NCBI RefSeq assembly: GCF_036711975.1
Contig: NC_091972.1
Span: 1,059,001 to 1,123,000, forward strand
Reading direction: 5' to 3'
From: Onthophagus taurus
Taxonomy: Eukaryota > Arthropoda > Insecta > Coleoptera > Scarabaeidae
Length of the DNA stretch: 64,000 nucleotides
Position numbers and translations under genes: made by a program. Below, piece by piece: positions 1 to 11,700 of this stretch; position 1 is the stretch's first letter, and each line of letters starts with the position of its first letter. The notes beneath the pieces are model-generated. The model worked only from the letters and a program-made list of their open reading frames with translations. It did not search any database and was not told the origin of the DNA.

Positions 1-342
1 ATTATTACAGCATATGTATACGCGTCAATAAAATCAAAACGAATATGTCGGTTTCTCATTAAATCGGAAATTTAATTATAGTTAATGCGAAGATGTTTCG
101 ACGCGTTATAAAGTCGTTTTACAACCTGTCATTATATCTAAAAAAAAAGTATCAGGCAATAATGTTTTGCTAAAGTTTTGCAAGAAAATGATTAGGAAGT
201 TTCAACGTGGGAGTTTAAAGAACCCATTTTTTGTTATAACCATTCGCACGATTTAAACAAATTATCTCGGCATGGATCGACGAAATGAAAAAGTAGCAAC
301 AAAAAATTAGCGTTCAGATTAAAATCTTAGCGGTTAATCTTC
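1..342. other. Gene-free window edge
   Basis: AT-rich sequence with no ORF, splice-bordered exon or repeat that I can recognise. A gene running off the window edge could have intronic sequence here, but nothing shows it. Confidence 0.4.
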
Positions 343-711
343 TCAAGACCATTGTTCACCCGTCGACAATGTGCTTCTTTTTCTCTTCGAGCGTCCGGTA
401 GAAGCGTCTCCGCCGTTTTTCAAGCAAATATAATTACCCGGGTTTACCAGCAGAAGATTCCCCACCTTGGTTACGGCGGGTAGTCTACCTTGAGACACAA
501 TTAAAACCAACCTGCCCTTGTCTATACCCATCCGGACGCAATTAACACAACTTACTTTAACAAATTTGTTTAAAAATCCAATAGAAATTAGAACAAAATT
601 CAATCTGAAACTTTCTGCTTTTAAGTAAACTGTTAATTTAGTTAATGGGTGACATTGGTTATGGACCGGACAAGGCTGGTTACGTGTCAGAAACTGTAAA
701 TGGAATTGCAC
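343..711 (-). other. Unassigned 122-codon ORF
   Basis: Open frame of 122 codons that I cannot assign to a family. The C-terminal half is basic, with a run like GRSKRKRS near residue 108 and a short hydrophobic stretch around residues 77-92. The N-terminal half has odd composition and may not be translated. It could be the last coding exon of a minus-strand gene, a UTR or chance. There is no strong acceptor that fixes a start. Confidence 0.2.
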
Positions 712-1834
712 TTCGTTAAGGAAACGGTGTCACGGCGGAAGGTGCCCAATTTCCTAACTCCTAACACACAAATTCATTTAGCACACAAACTTTCAAATTG
801 ATTTAAGATAGAAGCTATGATTTTCACGTTATTAATTGAAATTTATATAAAAACAGTGTTATATAAAAACTTACGTAGTATTAATGAGATTCCAAGAGGC
901 AGTTTATTAAAACTGGTTAAATTCGCTGCGTGTTAAATTAAAAGTTTCAAGTGTTAAGTGGGGTTTTTAATCTAACCACATAATAAACTAGCATAAAATT
1001 ATTAAAATTTATCCACATTTTTGGCAACCACCATAACTAAAAGAATTTAAATGGTATTTACTTTCTCTGTGTAACCCGCGTATTCTTTACAACTATTGTA
1101 TAGGTCATGTCCTGTTAACAAGGGGGTGAAAGTTTCCTCATTTCATCTTTTGTCCAATGACACCTGAGCTTAATTTTACCTGAGAATGTTTTTTTTAAAC
1201 AGATTGAAATTATCCTTTAAATTGTTTTTAGCTTAAGAATTTCAACAATAGAGAATTACTAGAACCTAAGAGTACGTCAAAAATGGTAAGTTACGCACGA
1301 CTAGTTTTGCTAACCAGGAAACATCCTGACTCCTCATTCAACATTCTGCAAGTGTTCGATCTCATCGTGGACCGATCAACATTGTATGTATAAATAGATC
1401 TAACTGTATGTTTGAAGTGACAATCGCGACGAATAACGGAACGGAAAAATAGTTGGTAAGAAAAAAACCTATATTTTAATGTGACAAAAAGTACAAACAA
1501 AAATTATATGTAAATAAATAACCAAAAAAAAAATGACTTACCTTCTAAGGACTAGATATAGGATTTAAAACAAATAATAACAAATTATGTCGCGACGGTA
1601 GTCTCGTAATAAATTATTGTTAATAATAATTAATATAATAATAATAATAACAATGGTTTAACAACTTCTTCAACAAACTAAGTTCACTATCTAAGAGTGC
1701 GCATGGTTTTGTAGGAGTTTCGATTAGTGCGCGCTCTTTGGATTCAAATATACGCGCGCTGTAGCCTGGTGGTCATCTCCAGGGACGCGACTATGACCGC
1801 TGCGGAGCTCGTATGGTACTAATATAAGAAGAAG
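712..1834. other. Gene-free stretch
   Basis: No supported gene. Contains an ATT/AAT microsatellite-like tract near 1612-1650 and a CG-richer patch at about 1690-1800. ORFs here are short and composition-driven. Confidence 0.4.
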
Positions 1835-1852
1835 GTTCTTCTTCTGCCACCG

Positions 1853-2035
1853 GTGAAAAAGCACGCGGAGGGTCGACAACCTCCTCAGCGACGTAACGTT
1901 GGTGCAGGTACTCCTGGAGGGGAGGTACCGTTAGATATTTACTTCAGTGATCGAGTTGTAAAAGAATTGCCGGCTCCCTGTGCAGGTGCCCCCTTCAAAT
2001 TTACAACCATTTCAGTCCAAGAAATCACAGCGTAA
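1853..2035 (+). other. Candidate terminal coding exon, unknown gene
   Basis: A plus-strand open frame that starts near 1835 and ends with TAA at 2033-2035. The translation (Pro/Gly/Arg-rich start, then PLDIYFSDRVVKELPAP) has codon choice that looks more coding than its surroundings. It would be convergent with the minus-strand gene ending at 2175. No upstream exon was identified, so this is only a possibility. Confidence 0.2.
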
Positions 2036-2174
2036 CTTCTTACCTTTCTCTTAGGCAACTCCTTTGACACCGCCATTTAACAGGAATCATCAATTTCTTC
2101 GGGAAACCAATAAAGAAATGAAAAAAAAAACATTTATAATTTTTATTATAACCATAAAATATATCTTGACAAAA

Positions 2175-2552
2175 TCAGTAGTTAAACGTGGAATAATAAG
2201 TTTCTTCAATGATGGGATAAAAAACGCGTTTACTGCTGGGATCCTGCGAGACAAACTGTGAAGAAGACCGTTCAGACGCATTGTACCGACACGTGTAGCT
2301 ATCTTCACGTGATGCAGAGATGCGACACACCCTCTCGACGGGAGCCTGTCGTCGCTTCTTGAGCTTCTCGTTCTCTATGCGCAAGTACTCGAGTTCTAAC
2401 CGCAAGTTCATCATGTCCTGTTTCAACCTCTCCACCTGCTTGTCGAGTTGCACTATTTGCTTCCGCTTCCGCAGGTGCCCCAGCAGCAGGATGCTGCACC
2501 CAGTTCCAGCGCCCACGAGAGCGATTGCCAACAGCTTCCATTGTTCCCACAT
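2175..2552 (-). CDS. Small N-terminally anchored coiled-coil protein (possibly RMDN-like)
   Basis: Single-exon frame of 125 residues. It opens with a charged Met-Trp start followed by a hydrophobic segment at residues 6-26, fitting an N-terminal membrane anchor. Next come a basic stop-transfer run (LRKRKQ) and a heptad-like Leu/Glu/Lys coiled coil at about residues 34-66. The tail is Ser/Tyr-rich (about 70-125). The order anchor, coiled coil, Ser-rich tail resembles the N-terminus of regulator-of-microtubule-dynamics (RMDN/FAM82) proteins, but the TPR region of that family is absent. It may therefore be a separate small protein, or a first exon whose donor I cannot see. Family assignment is inference. 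Confidence 0.5.
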   Translation of the reverse strand: MWEQWKLLAIALVGAGTGCSILLLGHLRKRKQIVQLDKQVERLKQDMMNLRLELEYLRIENEKLKKRRQAPVERVCRISASREDSYTCRYNASERSSSQFVSQDPSSKRVFYPIIEETYYSTFNY

Positions 2553-2925
2553 TGCACGACTTTTCAGGACATTAATATGTTACTTTGCTATGATAAAGAA
2601 ATTTGCTTCAAACACTGATGATTTTGAATTTAAACAATGAATTTTATCGACTACATATTAAATTTGACGTATGAATTATGACTATTATTTTTTGATGTTA
2701 AACGATTATTGACAGTCTAAAATCTTTAACAGAACTTTTGTATATCAATTAAAATAATCTGAGGAATATTTCTATTTTGGTATAGAACTTAATCGAAAAA
2801 GCAGTTCGTAATACTTAAAAAATATTTTCTATTTTATTCTTGGACTAATTTTTAGATAAACCCAAAACTGTGTTGAAAATCTCCGATAATTTAATGCCTA
2901 GAAGGCGAAATCATTGAAATTTAAA
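2553..2925. other. Spacer between two minus-strand genes
   Basis: AT-rich, no ORF of note. It presumably holds the promoter of the gene ending at 2175 and the 3' end of the upstream DUF1091-like gene. Confidence 0.4.
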
Positions 2926-3618
2926 TCACTCAAGTACTGGAACTATGTCCACCCACACAGATATCGTCCAACATAGAACATCTCCTAAAATTAACGTAAC
3001 GTTCATCAAATAACTTGCAGGTGGTACTCCACTTGGTAAACGAACCCCGTCAAATTTCATGTCGCCTATTAACCAACCCTAAAACACACATTATTATTCA
3101 AAACAATGAGTTTAATCTGTAATAATAGTTTACGGCTTTCCAAGGACATACAAATACTTGATTTTCTTTGAAAATATTGAAATTAGACAGTATGTTTCGA
3201 CATCCGAAAGCGTTACTGGATAATGCCTTACACAATGGAACGTCAAATTGAATTCCGGAAAATAATGGTACATTGTTTCTAATGTAATAAGCTTTGGTAT
3301 TAATCTAAAAAGAAATAATTTTCATCAAGTTCAATTAAAAATGTTACCAATTACTTTGGCAGTGTTCGTCATTGGTAGTAGAAAATGCATTTTAATACTG
3401 AAAACGGAATAGGTCTTATTGAAATGTCTTGTTTTCCAATCAGCTTTGTCAACACAAGCTTTGTTCAAGTTAGTCACCAAACCACGATTAAATAATATTT
3501 GATTTTCGGTCTACAAGATCCAGATATAGTATGTTTCAATGAAATTTTAGAGACTTACGTTTACTGTAATAATAAAATACAAGCACGTGAAAAAAAGTAA
3601 AATTAATTTAAGCTTCAT
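2926..3618 (-). CDS. DUF1091-like small secreted protein 1
   Basis: Four exons, all phase 0 with GT-AG introns: 3559-3618, 3355-3510, 3134-3304 and 2926-3078, giving 179 residues. Exon 1 encodes a signal peptide (MKLKLILLFFTCLYF). Exon 2 has an Asn-rich stretch followed by KMHFLLP. Exon 3 has FDVPLC, FGCRN and VCPWKA. Exon 4 begins GWLIGDM and contains LPSGVPPASY. The order of these motifs, especially D-x-x-L-C, C-P and the late L-P-x-G/PP-Y, matches the insect DUF1091 family, thought to adopt an MD-2-related lipid-binding fold. Function is unknown; a secreted or extracellular ligand-binding role is inference. Its paralogue at 7109-7802 has the same exon phases and similar exon lengths. Confidence 0.82.
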
Positions 3619-3968
3619 TGTGAGTTTTTTTAGTTATTGATAAGGTCAGGTTAATCGGTTACATTTTTTATACGTGGAGGTTTGCTATGAGTAATTTACT
3701 GAATAATAGTGAAATAATTGAGCAAATTAGATAATAATAATGTAATATCGGTGCAATCGAGGTAGAAGTAAAAAAAATTATAATGTAATTTGTATCAATT
3801 TAAAATATTTAACCAGCAATGTGATCACTGTTACAGAAAGATTTTCCTATCAATCTTCCTGTAACATTGATGGCATTCTTCGAAAAACTTGACTGTCGGG
3901 TAAGTGGTGTAGTATGTTTTATAACTTCTTATTTTTAGGTAGGATTGACTTGACATGTATTTCTTAGA
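3619..3968. other. Upstream region of DUF1091-like gene 1
   Basis: AT-rich spacer, presumed promoter of the gene starting at 3618. No motif is clear enough to call. Confidence 0.35.
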
Positions 3969-4461
3969 AATGAGGCAAATAAAATGCAACATAGCTTAAT
4001 AGTACAGGCATTAGGTAGTTTTGCAAAGGAAAAGTTTTGCTTGGAAAAAGGTAATAACCCTGAGTTTTCGGCCATCTTAAAAAAAGCACGACTAAACACG
4101 AATGATTCTAGTTACAGGTCTTGTGTTACTTCAAGTGATAGTGTTAGTGCAAAACTAGAACTAAGACTAGACCGAGAACTAGAAACATTCGGGTTTAGCC
4201 GCACGTCTCTCAAGACGGCTAAACCCGAATGATTCTAGTTTCAGGTCTTGTGTTACTTGAAGTGATAGTGCTAGTGCAAAACTAGAACTAACGCTAGACC
4301 TGGAACTAGAATCATTCGGGTTTAGCCCCACGTCTTTCAAGACAGCTAAACCCGAATCATTCTAGTTACAGGTCTTGTGTTACTTCAAGTGATAGTGCTA
4401 GTGCAAAATTAGAACTAACACTAGACCGATAACTAGAAACATTCGGATTTAGCCCCACGTC

Positions 4462-6045
4462 CTTGGTGCAGAAGCAATGGGCTCAGCATCAATCCCAATA
4501 AAATCGAAATAGTCCCTTTCACTCGGAGAAGGAAGCTACAAATAAAAGCACCCTCCATTGAAAGCAGAACTATTAACCTCAAAACAGAAACTAAATACCT
4601 AGGGGTAATACTTGACAGTAAACTAAACTGGAACTCACACTTAGATAAGGTGAGGAAAAAGGCCATCATGGCAAACCAGATCTGCCGCAGGCTCCTAGGA
4701 AGGAACTGGGGTCTCAAACCACGAATGGCTCATTGGGCCTACGTAGCAATAATCAGACCCATGGTCGCCTACGCCTCATTGGTTTGGTGGCCAAAAACAA
4801 AACATAAGACAGCTCAACAACAGCTGGCACAAATCCAGCGGTTAGCATGTCTTAACATAACGGGTGCAATGAGATCCTATCCGACGGCTGCTTTGGAAGC
4901 CCTACTCGGTCTCACACCGCTCCACATATATATACAAAAGGAGGCAGCCTTAAGTGCCTTATCACTGAAAACAGTTTCTTCACTCAAGTTGATGCAGGGT
5001 AATCTCAGAGGACACCTCGAGATCCTCAAAGACCCATGTCTAAATCACCTGATTGAAATTAAAACGGACCTTATACCGACGGAATACAATTTCAACCAAC
5101 CGTATAAGGTCATATTTAGTAGCAGGGATGATTGGGCGAAAGGAGGGCCTCAACTAAAAAGAGGAGCCCTAGCCTGGTACACCGATGCTTCAAAGACAGT
5201 AAGATCTGGAGTAGGCATGGGCATCAGTGGACCAAATAGCCACATCAAATTGCCCCTCAGCTCGGACTTAACAATTTTCCAAGCAGAAGTTCTTGCTATA
5301 AACTTCTGCACCGCTTTGAACCTACAGAAGGGACAAAAAGGTGCATCCATAAACATTTTCACAGACAGTCGGGCCGCCTTAAAGGCAATTCAGGCCTACA
5401 CGTGTGGCTCCGCACTGATCAGAGAGTGCACCAACAACCTGAGGGAACTCGCTAGGGGCAATGATGTTACCCTATGGTGGGTTCCAGGTCACAGCAACAT
5501 TGAGGGCAATGAGAAGGCCGACAAGCTGGCCAAAGAGGCAGCAAACACGCCTTTCATTGGACCCCAACCTGGATGTGGACTACAAAAAAGCCACCTAAAA
5601 CAAATAATCAACAACTGGGAGGCTTCAAAGATAGCCTTACGCTGGAAAGAACTTCCAGGTCACAGACAAGCGAAAAGTATGATAACTCCGTCGCAAAACA
5701 AAACCAAAGAGGTTTTATGCCTCAGCAAAGGGGATCTAAGAACGCTCTCAGGCTACCTAACCGGCCATGTGCCCCTAAAATACCACCTCTTCCACATTGG
5801 ACAAGCTGAGGATCTACTGTGCAATTGCGTCGCCAGAGGCCGTCTAAGACACAACGTCTTCGGTAAAACTCCTTTGTTACCTACCGACATAAAGGTTCAA
5901 GACCTCAGGACAATACTAAGGTTCATTAAGGACCTACATTTGCCCTAAACCTTTGGAGGGCTAAAGTTACAATAAATCTTATAGATCGCGGTAACGAGAG
6001 GGGCCGCCCTCCTCAGCCCGGCAGCAATAATAATAATAATAATAA
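4462..6045 (+). mobile_element. 5'-truncated I-type LINE with RNase H, 12-bp TSD
   Basis: Insertion into foldback copy a, flanked by the perfect 12-bp duplication TAGCCCCACGTC at 4450-4461 and 6046-6057. The 3' end is a (TAA)n tail at about 6025-6045, as in I-clade LINEs. The 5' end is truncated inside the reverse transcriptase domain, so no endonuclease or ORF1 remains. Without the insertion the repeat arm reads straight through (TTAGCCCCACGTC then TTTCAAGACAGC), which confirms both boundaries. Confidence 0.9.
4464..5948 (+). pseudogene. LINE reverse transcriptase C-terminus plus RNase H
   Basis: Continuous frame of about 494 codons. The start is the end of the reverse transcriptase thumb (YLGVILDSKLNWNSHL; RNWGLKPRMAHW; IQRLACLNITGAM). 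It is followed by an RNase H domain with YTDAS, the Glu in FQAEVLAI, FTDSRAALKAI and WVPGHSNIEGNEKADKLA, so the acidic catalytic set D-E-D-D is intact. The C-terminus is shortened: relative to the related fragment at 13.8 kb, about 45 nt covering a C-x2-C...H...C zinc knuckle is missing in frame near 5810-5825. The 5' truncation makes it non-autonomous even though the frame is open. Confidence 0.88.
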
Positions 6046-7108
6046 TAGCCCCACGTCTTTCAAGACAGCTAAACCCAAATGATTCTAGTTACAGGTCTTG
6101 TGTTACTTCAAGTGATAGTGCTAGTGCAAAAGTAGAACTAACACTAGACCTGGAACTAGAAACATTCGGGTTTAGCCCCACGTCTTTCAAGACAGCTAAA
6201 CCAGAATCATTCGAGTTACAGGTCTTGTGTTACTTCAAGTGATAGTGCCAGTGCAAAACTAGAACTAACACTAGACCTGGAACTAGAAATATTCGGGTTT
6301 AGCCGTGCGCCTGAAGACGCAGGGCTAAACCTTACTTCTAGTAAGGTAGATACTTTCTAGTTCTAGGTCTAGTGTTAGTTCTAGTTTTAGTGCAATAAAA
6401 ATATGCAACATAATGATATCTTATGTTAACTAGTGCTACCTACCATTGTCACTAGAACAAACACTAGACCAAGAACTAGAAACATTCGGATTTAGTCTCA
6501 CGTCTCTCAAGACGGCTAAACCCGAATGATTCTAGTTCCATGTCTTGTGTTAGTTCAAGTGATAGTGCTAGTGCAAAACTAGAACTAACAGTAGACCGAG
6601 AACTAGAAACATTCCGGTTTAGCCGCACGTCTCTCAAGACGGCTAAACCCGAATGATTCTAGTTCCAGGTCTTGAGTTAGTCTTGTGATAGTGCTAGTAC
6701 AAAACTAGAACTAACCCTAGAACTAGAAACCTTCGGGTTTAGCCGTGCGTCTTCAGACGCACGAAACCCAATACTTGCTAGTTCTAGGTCTAGTGTTAGT
6801 TCTAGTTTTAGTGCAATAAAAATATACAACATAGTGATATCTTATGTTAACTAGTGCTATCTACCACTATCACTAGAACTGATATTAGACCTACAACCAG
6901 AAACATTCAAACATGTTGCAATTTAAGTGGTAGAAAGTAAGTAGGTACGCCATTGTTTCTATAGAAATATATTTTTGTATATTGCATCTTAAGTGAAATT
7001 CACTGTATATAGGGTATTAAAAGAAAACACGACCTTGAGTATAATTTCACACTAACAATAATTCTTTGATCTACTACATTTAAAAAAAAAAGTCATACGG
7101 GAAATTCT

Positions 7109-7802
7109 TCATTTAATTATTTCCTCATTTTTTAGCCAAATTGATATTTCAAATGCTTTAACCGTATCTTGCGTAAATAAGGCAATTTTGCTCATATAAC
7201 TCCCAAATAGAAGTCCTTCTGGTAATTGAATATTGCCAAAAATCATATCGCCAATATACCACCCCTGAAAAATTATTTTTTTAAGTTAATCATTATTCAT
7301 CATTATTGAGAAAATTAAATTTGAAGTTTACCGCCGGAATAGGACACTTGCTACATTTCGGACACAAATTCTGTACGAGATTACGAGTTCCGAAACTGTT
7401 TTTTTCCATTCCATTGCAGAGATCCATATCGTATTGAAAACCGGAATACGCTGGGATGTTATTTCTTAAGAAATATAATTTCATATTTACCTAAAAGATG
7501 AAAATAAAAAAATTTACTCGGATTAGAAATGATCGCGATGATAACTTTAGACGTTTTTGTTATCGGTTTGAGGAAATGCATTTTTGTTCGGACGACGATG
7601 AATGTTTTGTTTATATGTTGATTCTTCATTTCTAAAGTTCCAATTAATAATTTGTTTGCATAATTAACCACGACTCGATCAAAAATTAAAAGTCCCTAAA
7701 ATATTTAAACTTAATTACGATTCTGTACTTATTTTAATAATGACTTACCGATGATAAATATAAGAAAATGATTGAAAGAGAAATTATTGATTGGATTCTC
7801 AT
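7109..7802 (-). CDS. DUF1091-like small secreted protein 2
   Basis: Four phase-0 exons: 7749-7802, 7546-7695, 7332-7490 and 7109-7264, giving 172 residues. Exon 1 is a signal peptide (MRIQSIISLSIIFLYLSS). Key motifs are KTFIVVRTKMHFLKP in exon 2; YDMDLC, SFGTRN and CPKCSKCPIPA in exon 3; and GWYIGDMIF with LPEGLLFGSY in exon 4. Exon boundaries and phases match the paralogue at 2926-3618, showing a tandem duplicate now split by the repeat block at 4-7 kb. The exon 2 donor is GTTATC, weak but at the position homologous to the paralogue's donor; a better-looking GTAAAT 28 nt downstream would shift the frame. Likely a secreted ligand-binding protein, by family only. Confidence 0.78.
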
Positions 7803-8728
7803 TTTCGCGTATATTCAACAAAATAGGTTTTAGGTTTATATTTTTCGATTATATATGTGAAATAGTTTAAATAACAATTTAGAAAAAGTTGCGTTTTTTT
7901 AGTAAATTGAAGAAATTATAAAGAGATTTAACATGGTTTTTCAAAAATGATTTATCAAAAAAAAATCTGATATGAATCACATCTGTTAGAAAAAAACTAT
8001 CTTTATATTTTATCAAACATTGCTCAAAGAATAAAATAATAATCTTCAAATCAATATTAAATTAATTCAAATCAAGACTTGTTACAAAATATGTTATAAA
8101 AAAAAATATATTTCACCGTAATTCAAAAATCATTTATTATTAAAAAAAACTGTTTATTGCAATATACATTTTCGCTAATCTAACATCAGTGTATCTGATA
8201 CAGATATACATGGTTTTCCTTGACTGAATCACGCAATCCTAGGTTTTATTTTTCTTGTATTATTTTCACGCTAATTAAAAAATAATAATACGATACACGC
8301 CCGCATTTTACGTTCCCAGGAAAGAAATCCGAGTTGTGTCGCGAGTAAAAGCTCGTCATTTCACTTCCAAATCACCTGAGACTATTTTAAATACGAGCTT
8401 TCTACACAGTGAAAACTAAAGTACAGATGTTAAAATAAACTGGGTTCAAAACCTATTCTTATTTAAATATTTACAACCTTATTAATAAATGTATTTACTA
8501 ATTAACTGCTAGTTGTGTTAGTGAATTTATTAATAAGGCTGTTTAATTATAAATGTTTCGATGTCTATTTAATTTTAGCTACCGCTTGGTAACTTTGAAT
8601 AAATATAAAGATGAAAGTTTATTTTTATCACAGAGTTTGTGTCTGATGAAAAATTAAACAATTAAGTATAAAATAAATTATTAAATTCACTTCTGGAAGC
8701 ACTCTGGCACAAAATGTTTTGATGTAAT
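7803..8728. other. Intergenic spacer
   Basis: Very AT-rich, no coding signal. A minus-strand AATAAA at 8618-8623 lies about 105 bp beyond the stop of protease A and is a plausible polyadenylation signal for it. Confidence 0.45.
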
Positions 8729-11700
8729 TCAATTCATAACCGCGTCAATCCAAGGTAAAAATTTTTGGATGTTTGTGTAGACACCTGGTAGTTGTTCTCT
8801 TCCGCAACCTATTCCCCAAGAAACTAAACCTATTAAAGTTTTTCTTCCTTCTACTGTTGTTGTTAATGGTCCGCCTGAATCACCTTGACATGAATCTCTT
8901 CCACCCTATAAAATTAGTAATAATTAGAAACTTAATTAATGATGTAAACTTGGCAACAGAAGATACAAGAGATCAATGGTTTGGAAGAACTTATCCAGGT
9001 AGTGCGGGGGGCAACAATGAAAAGGGAGTGTGTAAGTAGGGGGGGTAGAATAGGGAGGAACGACTGGTATGATGGCGAGTGCAAGAAGGCGAAGAGGGAG
9101 GCGAGAAGGAGGTTGAGGCAGTGGAGACGGGGGAAGATAGGAGTGGATAGATATAGGGAGGCCAGGAGAGGATACAGAGAGTTATGCAGTAGAAAGAAAA
9201 CAGAACTGAGGGAGAAGGAGGCGGCAGAGATTAGAGGGATAACAAGGGAAGGGGAGGTCTGGAGGTATCTGAAAAAGAGAAAGAAGGGAAGGGAGAGGAT
9301 AACCAGCGAAATACACATGACAGAATGGAAGAGTTACTTTACGGGATTATTGGGAGAGGTTGAAACGAGGCTAACGGGTTTGGGAGGCTATGAGGGAGAT
9401 AGGGGAGAGGAGATAGCAGAAGAGGAGATGGAAGCAGTGCTTAGGGGATTGAAGAAGGGAAAGGCGCCAGGGGAAGATGGCATCCAGAACGAGGTATGGT
9501 TGGAAGCATCAAGGGTGGTGAGAGTGAAGTTGTTGGAGGGGATGAATAGCGTATGGAGATGGGGGGGGGGATTCCGGAGGGATGGAAAGTGGGGGTAATT
9601 TGCCCAGTATATAAAAAGGGTAATAAGGGAAGGGTAGAAAGCTACAGAGGAATTAACCTACTAGACTCGGCATACAAGGTATACACGAAGATACTGCTGG
9701 GAAGACTGGAGGAGGAGATGGAGTTGGGGGGAATTTTGCCGGATGGGCAGGCAGGCTTTCGGAAGGGAAGGGGAGCAATCGACAACGTGTACGTGTTGAA
9801 GCATCTGGCAGATAGAGAGCTGGATAAGAAGGGAGGGAAATTGTACGCCCTGTTTATAGATTTGAAGGCGGCTTTTGATAAGGTGGATAGGGGAAAGTTG
9901 TGGGAGGAGATGGGGAGGAGGGGGATCACGGAACACCTAATTGCGAGAGTGAAGGAAATATACATGGAGACTATGGCGATAAGCTGAGCGACGTGTTTTG
10001 GACGACGAAGGGACTGAGGCAGGGATGTCCGCTGAGCCCAAGTCTGTTTGCACTGTATACGGCGGACCTGGAGGATAGATTGGGGAAGGGGCAAATGGGA
10101 GGGTTGGTGGTGGGAGGTAGAAAGGTGCATATGTTAGCATACGCGGATGACATCGTGGTCATGGCGAGAGAAGTGGCGGAGATGAAAGATATGATAAAGA
10201 CATTGGAAAGATATTTTAGGGGGAAGGGGCTGGAAGTGAATGTGGGGAACACAAGGATGATGAAGTTTTGTAAGGGGGGGAGAAAAAGAACAGAAAACTG
10301 GAGATGGGAGGGAAAAGAGATCGAGGAGGTTAGAGAGTATACTTACTTGGGGTATGTGTTCAGGGAGGACAACAGGGAGGGGTCGCATGTGATAGCTATG
10401 GCAAAAAAGGCGAATAAGGTGATGGGACAAGTATGGGGTTGGGGGAAGAGAGTCTTTGGAAGGAATGTGGCAGCTAGGAAGATTATGTTTGAAGGTCTGG
10501 TTAGCAGTGTGATGATGTATGGAGCAGAGGTATGGGGATGGAGAGAGCAGGCAATGCTGGAGGACGTGCAAGCTAGATACTGGAGATGGGTGCTTGGGGT
10601 GGCGAGAGAAACACCGGGATATATAGTGAGGGAAGAGGTAAAGGTGGATAAAGTCAGAGTGGAGGGGGGCGGGAGAGCAGTGAAATATGAAGAAAGAATA
10701 GAAGGGAGGCCAAACTGCGGGATCTTGGGGGAGTGTTGGAGGGAAATTAGAGAGGGAAAAATCAAATATGGGAAAGGAGACAGAGACAACTATTATAAAC
10801 GAGCGGGCTACTCGGTAACTGAGATAAATAGTAGACGAAGGGTGGGTAGGGAGATGTGGAGGGAGTTGAGAGATAGGGACCGAGATGTGCAGAGACAGGA
10901 AAGAAGAACACAAATAAAAGAGGGGAGGTATAACGAAAGGTACAGGGACATAATTACGGAGGGGCTGCCTAGATACTGGTTATTGGAAGGAGATGAGGAA
11001 GGGAAGAAGTTGGTGGCTAGGTTCCGTTGTGGAAACGAGGAGAGAGCGAAGAGTTACTGGATGGCCGATGAGGAGAGGTGGTGTAGGCTATGCAGGGAGG
11101 AATGGGAAACGTTGGAACATATGTTGAATGGGTGCAGTGAGTTGAGGGAGGAGGAGTTAGACCGAGGGCAGATCTTAGGAGAGGGGAAACGATGGATGAG
11201 AATGGTTGTGGGGGTGAGGAGACAAAGGGATGGATGAGGGGAGGATTGGGCCGAGGAGCCGAGGGTATGGAAATGGAGGAAGAGGGTGGAGGGTGAAAAT
11301 AATATACTAATGACATATATTATATTAGGATGTATTAAAGGGAAAATTGTAATTATCAAAAACAATAAATGCTTATTAATTAATGATGTAAATAGTTTTA
11401 GTTTCTTAGTTAGAAATAATTCGTTTCATGATTAATTTCCTTTACCTCTTTGTAGCCTGCACAAAGGAAAACGTCATGAATAGTTTCTCTCCGGCCCGCG
11501 GACCGGAACCAGCGTTGGCATCGTTCGTTTGGGATGACCTCGACGTCCACTTCCTGTAGAACAGAAGGTACAGTTGCTTGCCCATGTCTCGTTCTACCCC
11601 ATCCTGCCACAGTTGCTTTTTTTCCAGGCAATTTTAACTTAAAAAAAAATAAATTACTTATTTATTATGTTACTTTGTGGTATTTATAAACTTAATACCT

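Larger units (their letters stand above)
3970..7010. repeat. Foldback-like element copy a, interrupted by a LINE
   Basis: One end (about 3970-4070) carries the subterminal AAAATGCAACATAGCTTAAT and a conserved CAAAGGAAAAGTTTTGCTTGG block. The other end (about 6920-7010) carries TATATTGCATCTTAAGTG next to GAAATTCACTG. Between them are palindromic modules built from ACTAGAACTAACACTAGACC and the hairpin arm CATTCGGGTTTAGCC with its complement. The same ends and arms recur at 23.8, 26.9, 37.2, 45.6, 51.2, 58.3 and 60.1 kb. The architecture (short imperfect terminal repeats, subterminal repeats, internal arrays of inverted short repeats) is like foldback elements. No coding capacity of its own was seen. 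Confidence 0.75.

Noticed and set aside
1291-1500. 69-codon minus-strand ORF
   Set aside because: Short, AT-driven composition, no splice borders or motif.
2305-2640. Two further ORFs overlapping the small coiled-coil protein gene
   Set aside because: Other-frame shadows of the 2175-2552 gene; they lack its anchor plus heptad pattern.
10134-11365. Several long minus-strand ORFs rich in Ser, Pro and His
   Set aside because: They are antisense to the purine-rich LINE reverse transcriptase; the composition explains the lack of stops.
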